A stretch of DNA of 54,473 bases from Pseudomonadota bacterium (GTDB lineage: Bacteria; Pseudomonadota; Gammaproteobacteria; Steroidobacterales; Steroidobacteraceae): NCBI GenBank assembly GCA_021792555.1, contig JAJYUL010000023.1, positions 1-54,473 of the forward strand, in the 5' to 3' direction. Position 1 is the first letter of the stretch, and every line of letters begins with the position of its first letter. The notes beneath the pieces were generated by a model. That model made no database searches and was not told where the DNA came from. It worked only from the letters and a program-made list of their open reading frames with translations. A program made the position numbers and the translations under genes. Of this stretch, positions 8,986 through 18,609 are shown one piece after another.

Positions 8986-10205
8986 GCCTGCACCGTCTCG
9001 CGAGGGCGCGCCTTGCCGGCCGCGGCGTAGGATTCGCCGATCAGCCGGATGAGCTCACGCGCCAGAGTCAGCTTGGGGCCCGCGCCGAGGTCCTGACGCG
9101 CATTGCGCCACAGCACGATCAGGTGATTGTCCGCGCAGTCGAAGCCCTTGCTGTGGCTGACCTCGTTCGCGGCGATCATGTCGAGGTTCTTCTTCAGCAG
9201 CTTCGCGCGCGCGTTCTGCTCGACCGACTCGGTCTCGGCGGCGAAGCCTACGACGAACGGCCGGTCCGCGCGCGCCGCGACGCTCGCCAGCACGTCGGTG
9301 GTTCGCTCCATCTCCAGCTGCAGCCGCTCGCTGGTCTTCTTGATCTTCTGTCCGGACGGATGCGCCGGACGGTAGTCGGCCACCGCGGCCGTGGAGATGA
9401 AGATGTCCGCTGCAGCAACCTCGTTCTGTACGGCCGTAAGCATCGCCTCTGCGCTCTCCACGTCGACACGCCGCACTCCAGGGGGTGTCGGCAGCGAGAC
9501 CGGTCCGCTGACCAACACAACTTCCGCGCCGGCCTCGCGCGCGGCCTGGGCGACGGCGAACCCCATCTTGCCCGAGCTGCGGTTGCTGATGAAGCGCACC
9601 GGATCGATGCGCTCGCGCGTCGGGCCGGCGGTGATCAGCACGCGCCGGCCGTGCAGCGGACCGGCGGCCGGCAGCAGAGCAGCCAGCTGATCGGCGAGTT
9701 CGGCCGGTTCAAGCATCCGCCCCTCGCCCACCTCGCCGCACGCCTGCGCGCCCTCGGCGGGCCCGAACATGCGCACGCCGCGTTGGCGCAGCCGTTCGAC
9801 GTTCGCCACGGTGGCCGCATTGGCCCACATCAGACGATTCATGGCGGGCGCGACGGCTATCGGCGCGGCCGTGGCCAGACACAGCGTCGTCAGCAGGTCG
9901 TCGGCGCGCCCTTCGGCCAGACGGGCGAGGAAGTCCGCGGTCGCCGGCGCCACCAACACGGCTTCGGCCCAGCGCGCGAGCTCGATGTGCCCCATCGCCG
10001 CCTCGGCGGCGCTGTCCCACAGATCGGTGCGCACCGGCCGCCCCGAGAGGGCCTGGAACGTCAGCGCACCGACGAACTCGCGTGCGGCGGCGGTCATGAC
10101 CACCTGGACTTCTGCGCCGCGCTCGCGCAGCCGCCGCACGAGCTCCGCACTCTTGTACGCGGCGATGCCGCCGGTCACGCCAAGCAGGATGCGATTGCGT
10201 TGCAT
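8982..10205 (-). CDS. coaBC: Bifunctional phosphopantothenoylcysteine decarboxylase/synthetase
   Basis: 407 residues, carrying out two consecutive steps of coenzyme A synthesis: CoaB joins 4'-phosphopantothenate and cysteine using CTP, and CoaC decarboxylates the product with FMN. The N-terminal flavoprotein domain shows [10 protein letters not shown], the asparagine motif APAMNRLMW and the catalytic cysteine segment [10 protein letters not shown]. The C-terminal synthetase domain shows [20 protein letters not shown] and the KIKK loop. I start at the ATG at 10205 (MQRNRILLG). The open frame extends about 380 bases further upstream but that part overlaps radC antisense and looks like chance reading. 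The length equals E. coli Dfp. Confidence 0.96.
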   Translation of the reverse strand: MQRNRILLGVTGGIAAYKSAELVRRLRERGAEVQVVMTAAAREFVGALTFQALSGRPVRTDLWDSAAEAAMGHIELARWAEAVLVAPATADFLARLAEGRADDLLTTLCLATAAPIAVAPAMNRLMWANAATVANVERLRQRGVRMFGPAEGAQACGEVGEGRMLEPAELADQLAALLPAAGPLHGRRVLITAGPTRERIDPVRFISNRSSGKMGFAVAQAAREAGAEVVLVSGPVSLPTPPGVRRVDVESAEAMLTAVQNEVAAADIFISTAAVADYRPAHPSGQKIKKTSERLQLEMERTTDVLASVAARADRPFVVGFAAETESVEQNARAKLLKKNLDMIAANEVSHSKGFDCADNHLIVLWRNARQDLGAGPKLTLARELIRLIGESYAAAGKARPRETVQA

Positions 10206-10350
10206 GGCGGGGATTATCCGGCCCGGCTCCCCGGGGACGCAAACCGGCTGCGCGAGCAGTGCGTATTTGTGCACGAACGGACGGGATATTCCCCCTCCCC
10301 AGGCCGCGTGCGGAGCGGGACGATGCGCCGCCCCGTACCGGAGCCCGTAC

Positions 10351-11046
10351 ATGCCGACCCCCGCCACCCCGACGCTTGCGATACGCGACTGGCCACGCAC
10401 GGAACGTCCGCGCGAAAAACTGCTCGATCGCGGCCCCCGTGCGCTCTCGGACGCCGAGCTGCTTGCGCTGCTGATCGGATCCGGGACCCGCGGCTGCTCG
10501 GCGGTGGAGCTGGCCCGGGGCTTGCTCACCGACTTCGGCTCCCTGCGAGCGCTGCTTCTCGCCGAGCGCTCGCGCTGGACGCGCAAAGGACTCGGCCCGG
10601 CGCGCTATGCGGCCATCCAGGCGGCCGTGGAGCTCGCCCGCCGCCACCTGCAGGAGGAGCTGCACTCCGGTCAGCCGCTGACCACGCCTCAGGCTGCTTT
10701 CCGCTTCCTGCAGGCGCAGCTGCGCGACCGGCCGTACGAGGTGTTCTGCTGCCTGTACCTGGACAACCGCCACCGGCTCATCGCCTTCGAGGAACTGTTC
10801 CGCGGCACCGTGGACTGCGCGCAAGTCCATCCCCGCGAGGTGCTGCGTCAAGCCCTGCTGCACAACGCAACCGCCCTGATTCTGGCTCACAACCATCCCT
10901 CGGGGGGGCTCGAGCCGAGCCCGGCCGACGAGGCCATCACCCGGCGCCTGAAGGCAGGGCTGTCGCTGATGGACATGCGGGTGGTGGATCACGTCATCGT
11001 CGGCGGCAGCCGCTGCTACTCGATGGCCGAGCACGGACTGATCTGA
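10351..11046 (+). CDS. radC: RadC-family JAB/MPN-domain protein
   Basis: 231 residues. An N-terminal helix-hairpin-helix region (ALSDAELLALLIGSGTRG) is followed by a JAB/MPN metalloprotease-like domain with the zinc motif HNHPSGG and a downstream Asp (SPADEAI). RadC was once linked to DNA repair, but its biochemical role remains unsettled. It is divergent from coaBC, the usual gammaproteobacterial arrangement. I take the ATG at 10351 as the start because it gives the standard N-terminus (LAIRDWP-ERPREKLL). Confidence 0.95.
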   Translation: MPTPATPTLAIRDWPRTERPREKLLDRGPRALSDAELLALLIGSGTRGCSAVELARGLLTDFGSLRALLLAERSRWTRKGLGPARYAAIQAAVELARRHLQEELHSGQPLTTPQAAFRFLQAQLRDRPYEVFCCLYLDNRHRLIAFEELFRGTVDCAQVHPREVLRQALLHNATALILAHNHPSGGLEPSPADEAITRRLKAGLSLMDMRVVDHVIVGGSRCYSMAEHGLI

Positions 11047-11266
11047 CGCGCGCCTCGGCAGCGGCCGAAAAATTGACTTTTGTCGCCTCTTCAGCGGCCT
11101 TTTGAACGCTTCATGGTGGAAGGCGCCATCGCGCCGTTATCTTTGCCGCCCTTGATGAGCGCAGCGAACCCGGCCGGGCCGTGTTCCTCGCGCCCCGGCG
11201 CAGGCGGCAGCCAGCGAGGCTGTGAATGCGCATCGTTGACCGTGTGTTCATTCACCGAGGTTTGAC

Positions 11267-11626
11267 ATGTCCCAAGACAATGACCGCCATGATCCCTCCC
11301 GCCGCACGTTCCTCGCGACTGCGGCCGTCGCGGCCTCCGTGGCCGTCATCGGTTTGCGCCCGCGCTCGGCGCATGCGGCCGGCGCTGCGCTGCCGCATCT
11401 GACGGAAAACGCCAATCCGCTTGCGAAATCCTTCGGCTACGAGCCCAGCGCCAAGGCGGTGAACCGGACAAAATTCCCGTCCTACAAGCCCGGGGAGCGC
11501 TGCGGGCTGTGCCAGTTCTTCAAGGGCACGCCGGGGGAGACTTCGGGCTACGCGGGCTGCGCGATCTACCCGGGATACTCCGTCGACGCCCAGGGCTGGT
11601 GCGCCTCCTTCAACGCCAGAAGCTGA
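11267..11626 (+). CDS. High-potential iron-sulfur protein (HiPIP), Tat-exported
   Basis: 119 residues. A twin-arginine signal (SRRTFLATAAV) ending near AHAAGA directs the folded protein to the periplasm. The mature part has the HiPIP cysteine pattern: C-x2-C in ERCGLCQFF, then single cysteines in GYAGCAIYPG and GWCASF, which together bind one 4Fe-4S cluster. HiPIPs are one-electron carriers between the cytochrome bc1 complex and terminal oxidases or photosynthetic reaction centres. No partner oxidase or reaction-centre gene lies nearby. It appears to stand alone between radC and the L28 promoter. Confidence 0.93.
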   Translation: MSQDNDRHDPSRRTFLATAAVAASVAVIGLRPRSAHAAGAALPHLTENANPLAKSFGYEPSAKAVNRTKFPSYKPGERCGLCQFFKGTPGETSGYAGCAIYPGYSVDAQGWCASFNARS

Positions 11627-11710
11627 GTCCGCGCCGCGCGCTTGCGGCGGAGGCCCTGCCTGCACTGGCCGGCGCCCGTCGCCGTGAGCGCGAACCGCGC
11701 GGCGTGGCCC

Positions 11711-11739
11711 TTGCCCCCGCCCGGCACTGCTGGTATAAA
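11711..11739 (+). promoter_or_regulatory. Probable sigma-70 promoter of rpmB-rpmG
   Basis: TTGCCC (11711-11716), 17 bases, TATAAA (11734-11739). The transcript would start near 11746, leaving a leader of about 59 bases before rpmB. The leader contains a GC hairpin (GGCGGG at 11754-11759 with CCCGCC at 11765-11770), then a T-run at about 11787, which could act in attenuation or autoregulation. That role is inference only. Confidence 0.5.
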
Positions 11740-11804
11740 GGCCGGCTCCGGGGGGCGGGGTGTTCCCGCCTGCGCCAAGTATCTGATTTTTAAGGTCGTT
11801 GCAT

Positions 11805-12041
11805 ATGTCGCGCGTCTGCGAGATCACCGGCAAGGGGCCGGCCGTCGGAAATCGCGTCTCCCACGCGAACAACAAGAAGCGCCGCCGCTTCCTGCCGAAC
11901 CTGCATACCCAGCGGTTCTGGCTGGAAACCGAGAAGCGCTGGGTGTCGCTGCGCGTGTCTGCGCACGGCCTGCGCACCATCGAAAAGAAGGGTATCGACA
12001 AGGTCGTGGCCGACCTGCGTGCCCAGGGCATGAAGATCTGA
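11805..12041 (+). CDS. rpmB: Ribosomal protein L28 (bL28)
   Basis: 78 residues, the same length as the E. coli protein. It opens [12 protein letters not shown] and has the diagnostic segments [15 protein letters not shown] and [15 protein letters not shown] sequence near the C-terminus. It is a structural protein of the large subunit. I start at the ATG at 11805; a TTG two codons upstream is in frame but less likely. It lies 16 bases before rpmG and forms the conserved L28-L33 operon. Confidence 0.97.
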   Translation: MSRVCEITGKGPAVGNRVSHANNKKRRRFLPNLHTQRFWLETEKRWVSLRVSAHGLRTIEKKGIDKVVADLRAQGMKI

Positions 12042-12057
12042 GGGTAGGAGCAGAGCC

Positions 12058-12213
12058 ATGCGCGACAAGATCAAGCTGCTGTCCACCGCCGGCACCGGCC
12101 ACTTCTACGTGACGACGAAGAACAAGCGCCTGCATCCGGACAAGATGGAAGTGCGCAAGTTCGACCCGGTGGCGCGCAAGCACGTCGCCTACAAAGAAGC
12201 GAAGATCAAATAA
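12058..12213 (+). CDS. rpmG: Ribosomal protein L33 (bL33), zinc-independent form
   Basis: 51 residues beginning [17 protein letters not shown] and ending YKEAKIK. It lacks the CxxC pairs of zinc-binding L33, so it is the C-minus form typical of proteobacteria. A clear AGGAG stands seven bases before the ATG. It is too short for most ORF lists but is certain from sequence and position after rpmB. Confidence 0.96.
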   Translation: MRDKIKLLSTAGTGHFYVTTKNKRLHPDKMEVRKFDPVARKHVAYKEAKIK

Positions 12214-12214
12214 G

Positions 12215-12228
12215 CCCCGACCGCGGGG
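12215..12228. terminator. Short hairpin between convergent rpmG and ftsX
   Basis: CCCCG, loop ACCG, CGGGG sits in the 16-base gap between the rpmG stop and the ftsX stop. Being symmetrical, it could serve both directions. No T-tract follows on either side, so efficient intrinsic termination is doubtful. Confidence 0.35.
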
Positions 12229-12229
12229 A

Positions 12230-13153
12230 TCACGCCCGCGGCTCGATGTCACGCAGGTGGCGGTGGGCGGAGAGCCACGCGCCGAGCCATCCGAGCGCCA
12301 TGCTGCCGCAGAACAGGGCGGCGAGTTCCCGTCCGGCGAGCCCCGTCAGCGCAAATCCGCTGCCGTAGAGGCTGGCCAGATGTGCCACGGGGGCCTGCAG
12401 CCCGAGCACCGCCCCCTCCAGCACCGCCCAGGCGAGCAGCGCGCCGCCGAATCCGTAAAGCATCCCGGTGTAGAGGAACGGGCGGCGCACGAAGGCGTTC
12501 GAGCCGCCCACCAGCTTGGTCACCTCGATCTCGTCGCGACGGTTGAGGATCTCCAGGCGAATCGTGTTGCCGATCACCGCGAGCACGCCGGCGCCGAACA
12601 GCACCGCCGCGATCGACACCAGGCGGCGAGCGAGCGCGAGAATGGCGTCGAAGCGCAGCACCCATTGCGCATCGAGCTGCACCATGCCCACCTCCGGCCA
12701 GCGGGCGAACGTGCGCCTCAGGCCCTCGAGCGCCGTGATGCCGCTCGACCGCGGCCGAGGCACGATGCGCAGCACGTTCGGCAGCGGGTTCGACGGCAAC
12801 GCATCGAGGGCGGCGCCGAAGCCCGAGTACTGCCGGAACTGCTGCAGCCCCTCGGCCGCCGAGATGACCTTCACGGCGGCCACGCCCGGCACTGCGCGCG
12901 CGTTCACGGCGAGCTCATCCGCCCGCGCCAGCGACACGCCGCTCTTCAGATACACCGACATGTCGACGGCGCGGCCGAACCCGCCCGTGGCCGACTCGGC
13001 GTTGCGCACCAGCAGCCCGAGCGCCGCCGGCAGCGCGAGCGCCAGTCCGATCACCAGCAGCGTCAGCACCGTGGCAAGCGGCGCGCGCGCCAGGCGGCCG
13101 AGCGCCCCGAGGAGCGCCTGGGTGTGCCGGGTGGCGAGTGTCGAGAGCGTCAT
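12230..13153 (-). CDS. ftsX: Cell division ABC transporter permease-like protein FtsX
   Basis: 307 residues. With FtsE, it regulates septal peptidoglycan hydrolases through a periplasmic loop. It shows a cytoplasmic N-terminus, a first membrane segment (LATVLTLLVIGLALALPAAL), a periplasmic domain of about 120 residues, then three more membrane segments typical of the FtsX/MacB fold. The conserved cytoplasmic motif NRRDEIEVTKLVGGSNAFVR lies between the second and third segments. It follows ftsE by eight bases and ends the ftsY-ftsE-ftsX operon. Confidence 0.95.
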   Translation of the reverse strand: MTLSTLATRHTQALLGALGRLARAPLATVLTLLVIGLALALPAALGLLVRNAESATGGFGRAVDMSVYLKSGVSLARADELAVNARAVPGVAAVKVISAAEGLQQFRQYSGFGAALDALPSNPLPNVLRIVPRPRSSGITALEGLRRTFARWPEVGMVQLDAQWVLRFDAILALARRLVSIAAVLFGAGVLAVIGNTIRLEILNRRDEIEVTKLVGGSNAFVRRPFLYTGMLYGFGGALLAWAVLEGAVLGLQAPVAHLASLYGSGFALTGLAGRELAALFCGSMALGWLGAWLSAHRHLRDIEPRA

Positions 13154-13161
13154 GGCCGGCC

Positions 13162-13854
13162 TCAGCGGCTCGCCACCAGAGACGGCAGCGGATCGGCCGC
13201 CCCGCCCGTGAGCTGGCCGCTGGCGAGCGTCAGCTCGCGGCTGCCGAACTCGCGCGCCAGATGCAGATCGTGCGTCGCCACCAGCACCGTCACGCCCACC
13301 TCACTGAAGCGCTTGAACAAACGCATCACCTCCAACGCCAGATCCGGGTCGAGATTGCCGGTGGGCTCGTCGGCCACGATCAGCGGCGGCTTGCCGACGA
13401 TCGCCCGAGCGATGCCCACGCGCTGCTGCTCGCCCACCGACAGCTCCATCGGCGCCAGCCGCTCCTTGCCGAGCAGTCCCACCTGATCGAGCGCCGCACG
13501 CACCCGCTTGTCGATTTCCTTCAGCGGGGCGCCCGCCACCACCAGCGGCAGCGCAACGTTGTCGAATACCGGCCGGTCGGCGAGCAGCTTGTGATCCTGA
13601 AACACCACCCCGATGTGCCGGCGGAAGGCCGGGATGTGCCGCACCTTCAGCACGCCGGTGCTGCGGCCGTTGACGGTCACGGTGCCGCGCGTCGGGCGCT
13701 CGAGCATCGCGATCAGCTTCAGCAGCGTGCTCTTGCCGGCCCCGGAGCGGCCGGTGATGAACACCAGCTCGCCGCGGTCGACGAAGAAGCTGACGTTGGT
13801 CAGCGCCTCGCGCCCGTTGGGGTAACGTTTGCTGACCCGCTCGAACTGGATCAT
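13162..13854 (-). CDS. ftsE: Cell division ATP-binding protein FtsE
   Basis: 230 residues. It is the ATPase partner of FtsX at the divisome. Walker A (GRSGAGKST), Q-loop (VFQDHKLL), signature (LSVGEQQR), Walker B with catalytic Glu (LIVADEPTGNLD) and switch His (ATHDLHL) are all present. The signature has Val where LSGGQ/LSGGE is usual, a conservative oddity. The ATG overlaps the ftsY stop by four bases. Confidence 0.96.
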   Translation of the reverse strand: MIQFERVSKRYPNGREALTNVSFFVDRGELVFITGRSGAGKSTLLKLIAMLERPTRGTVTVNGRSTGVLKVRHIPAFRRHIGVVFQDHKLLADRPVFDNVALPLVVAGAPLKEIDKRVRAALDQVGLLGKERLAPMELSVGEQQRVGIARAIVGKPPLIVADEPTGNLDPDLALEVMRLFKRFSEVGVTVLVATHDLHLAREFGSRELTLASGQLTGGAADPLPSLVASR

Positions 13855-14837
13855 GCCGGCTCCTGCGCGCCGGATGCGCGCGACCCCTCGACCAGTGCCG
13901 TGGCGAAGGCATGCGCATCGAATTCGCCGAAGTCGCCGGGCTGCTCGCCGATGCCGATGAAACGGATCGGCAGCCCGAGCCGCCGCGCGATGGCGATCAC
14001 GATCCCGCCCTTGGCGGTGCCGTCGAGCTTGGTGATGACGAGGCCCGTGACCCCGACCGCCTCGTGAAACTGCACCGCCTGCGCGAGCGCGTTCTGCCCC
14101 TGATTGGCATCGAGCACCAGCAGGACCTCGTGCGGCGCGAGCGGATCGACGCGCTGTAGGACGCGCTTGACCTTCTTCAGCTCCTCCATCAGATGCGACT
14201 GGCTGTGCAGCCGACCGGCGGTATCGGCGATCAACACGTCGGTGCGGCGCGCGCGCGCCGCCTGCAGCGCGTCAAACACCACCGCGGCCGGATCGGCGCC
14301 CGCGTGCTGCGCGATGCAGCTCGAGCCGGTGCGCTCGGCCCACACCGCCAGCTGCTCGATGGCGGCGGCGCGGAAGGTGTCGCCGGCGGCGAGCATGACG
14401 CTGCGCCCCTGCTCGGCGCAGCGGCGCGCCAGCTTGCCGATGGTCGTGGTCTTGCCTGAGCCGTTCACGCCGACGACGAGGATGGTGAAGGGCTTGCGGG
14501 CGGGATCGATGACGAGCGGCTGCGCGCACGGCGCGAGAATCTCCTCCACCGCCGCGCGCAGCGCGCCGATCAGCGCCTCGACGTCGGCGAGCTCCTTGCG
14601 GGCCAGGCGCTTATTGAGCCCGGCGAGGATGAACTCGGTGGCCTCGACACCCACGTCGGCCGTGAGCAGCCGCGTCTCGAGTTCCTCGAGCAGTTCGGCA
14701 TCGATCTTGCGGCCGCGGAACAGATTGGGCAGATCGAAGGTGAGCCTGCCGCGCCCGAGCCGCGCCGCCAGGCGCTTCAGAAAGCCCTGACGCTCCGTGC
14801 CGGCGGCAGGCGCCTCTTTGGTTTCGCGTCCGAACAT
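13851..14837 (-). CDS. ftsY: Signal recognition particle receptor FtsY
   Basis: 328 residues. It is the GTPase receptor that docks SRP-ribosome complexes at the inner membrane for co-translational insertion. A short N-terminal A region precedes the helical N domain (about residues 35-110) and the G domain with G1 ([10 protein letters not shown]), the DTFRAAA insertion motif, G3 (DTAGR), G4 ([10 protein letters not shown]) and the closing [13 protein letters not shown]. The acidic A domain is much shorter than in E. coli. It is divergent from rsmD, as in E. coli. Confidence 0.96.
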   Translation of the reverse strand: MFGRETKEAPAAGTERQGFLKRLAARLGRGRLTFDLPNLFRGRKIDAELLEELETRLLTADVGVEATEFILAGLNKRLARKELADVEALIGALRAAVEEILAPCAQPLVIDPARKPFTILVVGVNGSGKTTTIGKLARRCAEQGRSVMLAAGDTFRAAAIEQLAVWAERTGSSCIAQHAGADPAAVVFDALQAARARRTDVLIADTAGRLHSQSHLMEELKKVKRVLQRVDPLAPHEVLLVLDANQGQNALAQAVQFHEAVGVTGLVITKLDGTAKGGIVIAIARRLGLPIRFIGIGEQPGDFGEFDAHAFATALVEGSRASGAQEPA

Positions 14838-14891
14838 GACTGCGGGCTAGTGTATCGTAGCGGCCCGGTCCGCAGGTTCGAAAGACAGCGC

Positions 14892-15982
<1,091 letters not shown>

Positions 15983-15986
15983 GCGC

Positions 15987-16802
15987 TCAGCGCTGGCAGC
16001 ACGGGCAGTAGTAGCTCGAACGGCCCTGCTGAGTGCGGTGGCGGATCGCGGCGCCGCACCGCCGGCAAGGCTGCCCGCCGCGTTCGTAGACGTAGAGTTT
16101 CTGCCGAAAATATCCCGGCGAGCCGTCCGCGCCGACGTAATCCCGCAGCGTCGTCCCCCCTACCCGTATCGCCTGCGTCAGCACGGTGCGCACCGCTCTG
16201 ACCAGGCGCACCGCCTCGGCGCGCGTGAGATGCCGGGCCTGGCGGCCCGGCCGGACGCGCGCCCGGAACAACGCTTCGTTGGCGTAGATGTTGCCCACGC
16301 CGACCACCAGGCGGCTGTTCATGAGCAGCTGCTTGACGGCGAGCCGCCGGGCGCGGGTGATCCGCCAGAGATACTCGGTATCGAACGCCGCATCGAAAGG
16401 CTCGGGGGCAAGGTTGCGCAGCAGGCGATGCTCGCCGGGATCAGCGTCCGTGTAGTGCAGGCTGCCGAAGCGGCGCGGATCGTTGAAGCGCAGGATCCGC
16501 CCCGAATCGAGGCGCAGATCGTACTGGTCGTGCCGCAGGCGCGGGGTGTCCGCCGCCAGGATGCGCAGCGAGCCGGACATCCCCAGATGCACGATCAACG
16601 CGCCGGCATCGAGACCGATGAGCAGGTACTTGGCGCGCCGGCCGACGGCCACGATGCGCCGTCCGGCCAGCCGCGCAGGCAAGGTGCGCGCAACCGGCCA
16701 ACGCAGCCGCGGCTCGTAGACCTCGAGCGCCTCGATGGTTCGTCCGATGACGTGCGGCTCGATGCCGCGGCGGGTCGTCTCGACCTCGGGGAGTTCCGGC
16801 AT
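15987..16802 (-). CDS. mutM: Formamidopyrimidine-DNA glycosylase
   Basis: 271 residues. It excises 8-oxoguanine and formamidopyrimidines and cleaves the abasic strand. The mature N-terminus PELPEVETTRRG provides the catalytic Pro1 and Glu2. The H2TH domain includes LLMNSRLVVGVGNIYANEAL. The C-terminal zinc finger has two Cys pairs (CRRCG and CPCC) and the DNA-contacting YVYERGGQPC loop. It converges with coaD with four bases between the stops. Confidence 0.96.
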   Translation of the reverse strand: MPELPEVETTRRGIEPHVIGRTIEALEVYEPRLRWPVARTLPARLAGRRIVAVGRRAKYLLIGLDAGALIVHLGMSGSLRILAADTPRLRHDQYDLRLDSGRILRFNDPRRFGSLHYTDADPGEHRLLRNLAPEPFDAAFDTEYLWRITRARRLAVKQLLMNSRLVVGVGNIYANEALFRARVRPGRQARHLTRAEAVRLVRAVRTVLTQAIRVGGTTLRDYVGADGSPGYFRQKLYVYERGGQPCRRCGAAIRHRTQQGRSSYYCPCCQR

Positions 16803-16891
16803 GGTTCCCTCAGCGATCCGGGCGCGCGCCCGCGGCAGGACTCATCCTGCGAGCGTAGCCGCAGCGCGGGGAGCGCGGAAGGCCGGCGGCG

Positions 16892-17449
16892 CTACCCGGC
16901 GCGCCGGCGCGGCAGCATGCGCCGCAGCACCGAATCGCGCATGACGTAGTGGTGCATCAGCGCGGCGGCCGCGTGCGCTGCCGCGACGATCACCAGCAGG
17001 TCCGCCAGGTCGCTGTGCAGCTCGCTGATGGTGCGGATCACCGCACGGGTGGCAAAAGCCGGCCGCTGGAAGGTGAACCAGTTGAAGACGTGCAGGCCGT
17101 GCACCCAGGCCCGCGCCAGCCCGAACCCCACCGTCAGCACGAGCAGCAGGTACAGCCCGTAGTGGGCCGCCTTGGCCAGCAGGTTCAGCCAGCCCTCATC
17201 GGCCGAAGGCAGCCGCCGTCCGGCGGATGAGCGCCAGCCGATGCGCACCAGCACGACCACCCCGACGAGCATGCCGAGAACCATGTGCACCGAGAGCGCC
17301 GCCAGGCGCGGGGCGCCCTTGGGGAAGAAATCCAGGGTCTGGCCGAGCGCCCAGAGCGTGATCACCAGGGCGGCGGTCAGCCAGTGCAGCAGCATGCTGA
17401 AGCCGTCGTATTTCAGTTCGGTGGTCGCGGTCGTTGCCGTAGTCGCCAA
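16892..17449 (-). CDS. Cytochrome b561 family protein (CybB-like)
   Basis: About 185 residues. A TTG start at 17449 is preferred because GGAAGGGG lies just upstream; another TTG eight codons earlier is in frame. Four membrane helices and conserved histidines (SMLLHWLTA, LSVHMVLGM, AHYGLYL, LHSDLAD, HHYVMRDSVLRRMLP) are those that bind two b hemes in bacterial cytochrome b561. The likely role is electron transfer between quinol and a periplasmic partner. Its neighbours do not reveal the partner. A second member of the family is encoded at 47716. Confidence 0.9.
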   Translation of the reverse strand: MATTATTATTELKYDGFSMLLHWLTAALVITLWALGQTLDFFPKGAPRLAALSVHMVLGMLVGVVVLVRIGWRSSAGRRLPSADEGWLNLLAKAAHYGLYLLLVLTVGFGLARAWVHGLHVFNWFTFQRPAFATRAVIRTISELHSDLADLLVIVAAAHAAAALMHHYVMRDSVLRRMLPRRRAG

Positions 17450-17640
17450 GTCAGTCCCCTTCCGTTTACACAAGCAGCAGGTCTATCGGGCCAGAAGCGT
17501 GGTGCGCCCACAATAGCGGGTATTGCTGAAACGATGATGAAATGGGCACGCTTTGGGCCACGGTCGCCCGGATAAATTTCTCTTAAGCTTAACCTCAGCT
17601 GGAGAAAACGGCACCCCCGCAAAGGGAACCTGGGGGGTGA

Positions 17641-17667
17641 TTAGCACTCAAAGTAGCCGAGTGCTAA
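17641..17667 (+). promoter_or_regulatory. Perfect CIRCE operator (HrcA site) upstream of rpoH
   Basis: TTAGCACTC, nine bases, GAGTGCTAA: an exact match to both arms of the CIRCE consensus recognised by the repressor HrcA. It ends 29 bases before the rpoH start codon and overlaps the likely promoter. HrcA normally controls groESL and dnaK operons; here it would repress transcription of the heat-shock sigma factor itself. The sequence match is direct; repression by HrcA is inferred, and hrcA is not in this window. Confidence 0.93.
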
Positions 17668-17670
17668 AAT
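17641..17670 (+). promoter_or_regulatory. Probable rpoH promoter inside the CIRCE element
   Basis: TTAGCA (17641-17646), 18 bases, TAAAAT (17665-17670). The -35 coincides with the left CIRCE arm and the -10 with the right arm, so bound HrcA would block RNA polymerase. Transcription would begin near 17678, leaving a leader of about 20 bases. Confidence 0.5.
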
Positions 17671-17696
17671 TTGCGCACAGAACGATGGGAGCCTCC

Positions 17697-18581
17697 ATGA
17701 GTACAGCGACTGCGTTGATTGCCCGGCCGTGCGAATTCGCGCTCGCCGGACCGATCGGCAGCGTCGATGCCTACGTCGACCGAGTAAGCCGCATTCCCGT
17801 CCTCGACCGCGAGGCCGAGCGCGAGCTGGCCGTGCGTTTCCGCGACGAGGGCGACCTGGAAGCGGCCCGCAGACTCGTGCTGGCTCACCTGCGCTTCGTA
17901 GTCCACATCGCGCGCGGCTACCGCGGCTACGGGCTGCCCTTCGGGGACCTGATCCAGGAAGGCAACGTGGGGCTGATGAAGGCCGTCAAGCGGTTCGACC
18001 CGGCGCTCAACGTGCGCCTGGTCTCCTTCGCCGTGCACTGGATCCGGGCCGAGATCCACGAATACGTGCTGCGCAACTGGCGGCTGGTCAAGATCGCCAC
18101 CACCAAGGCGCAGCGCAAGCTCTTCTTCAATCTGCGGCGCATGAAGAAGAACCTCACCTGGCTGTCACTCGAGGAAACGGCCGCGGTCGCCCGCGACCTC
18201 GGCGTCACGCCGGGCGAGGTGACGGAGATGGAAAAGCGCCTGGCGGCGCACGACTTGGCGTTCGATCCGGCGCCGGATGCCGATGAAGAGGAAACCTACA
18301 GCCCGGCGGCCTACCTGCCCGCTCCCGATGCCGATCCGGCCGACCAGGTCGAGCAGGCCGAGTGGGACAGCGACTCGGCGATCCGGCTGCGCAGCGCGCT
18401 CGACCGGCTCGATGAGCGCAGCCGGGACATCCTGGAGCGCCGCTGGATGCGCGAGGACAAGGCGACGCTGCACGAGCTCGCCGGCCAGTACGGCGTGTCG
18501 GCCGAGCGGATCCGGCAGATCGAAGCCAGCGCCCTCGGCAAGCTGCGCGGGCTGATGGCGCCGGAGCCGGCCGAGGCCTGA
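17697..18581 (+). CDS. rpoH: Heat-shock sigma factor RpoH (sigma-32)
   Basis: 294 residues. It directs RNA polymerase to heat-shock promoters. I start at the ATG at 17697 (GGGAG five bases upstream). An ATG four codons earlier and a much longer open frame exist, but the latter would run through the CIRCE operator. Region 2 shows DLIQEGNVGLMKAVKRFDP and the -10 recognition stretch FAVHWIRAEIHEYVLRNWRLVK. The RpoH box QRKLFFNLRRMKKN, diagnostic of sigma-32, is present. Region 4 ends VSAERIRQIEASALGKLR. It is not adjacent to ftsYEX, unlike in E. coli: rsmD, coaD, mutM and a cytochrome gene intervene. A run of ten C residues follows the stop. Confidence 0.97.
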   Translation: MSTATALIARPCEFALAGPIGSVDAYVDRVSRIPVLDREAERELAVRFRDEGDLEAARRLVLAHLRFVVHIARGYRGYGLPFGDLIQEGNVGLMKAVKRFDPALNVRLVSFAVHWIRAEIHEYVLRNWRLVKIATTKAQRKLFFNLRRMKKNLTWLSLEETAAVARDLGVTPGEVTEMEKRLAAHDLAFDPAPDADEEETYSPAAYLPAPDADPADQVEQAEWDSDSAIRLRSALDRLDERSRDILERRWMREDKATLHELAGQYGVSAERIRQIEASALGKLRGLMAPEPAEA

Positions 18582-18609
18582 CCCCCCCCCCGGCGCGCCG
18601 CCGGCGGCG

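Noticed and set aside
9123-11105. A 660-codon + strand frame over coaBC and radC
   Set aside because: Both real genes are unmistakable in other frames; this frame has no recognisable domain.
17553-17696. A longer rpoH reading frame starting upstream of the CIRCE element
   Set aside because: It would translate through the operator and promoter; the ATG at 17697 has a good ribosome site and gives the normal sigma-32 N-terminus.
18582-18608. The C-run and GC hairpin after rpoH as a strong terminator
   Set aside because: The stem is short and there is no T-tract; with only 28 bases between convergent stops I cannot support more than a possible weak hairpin.
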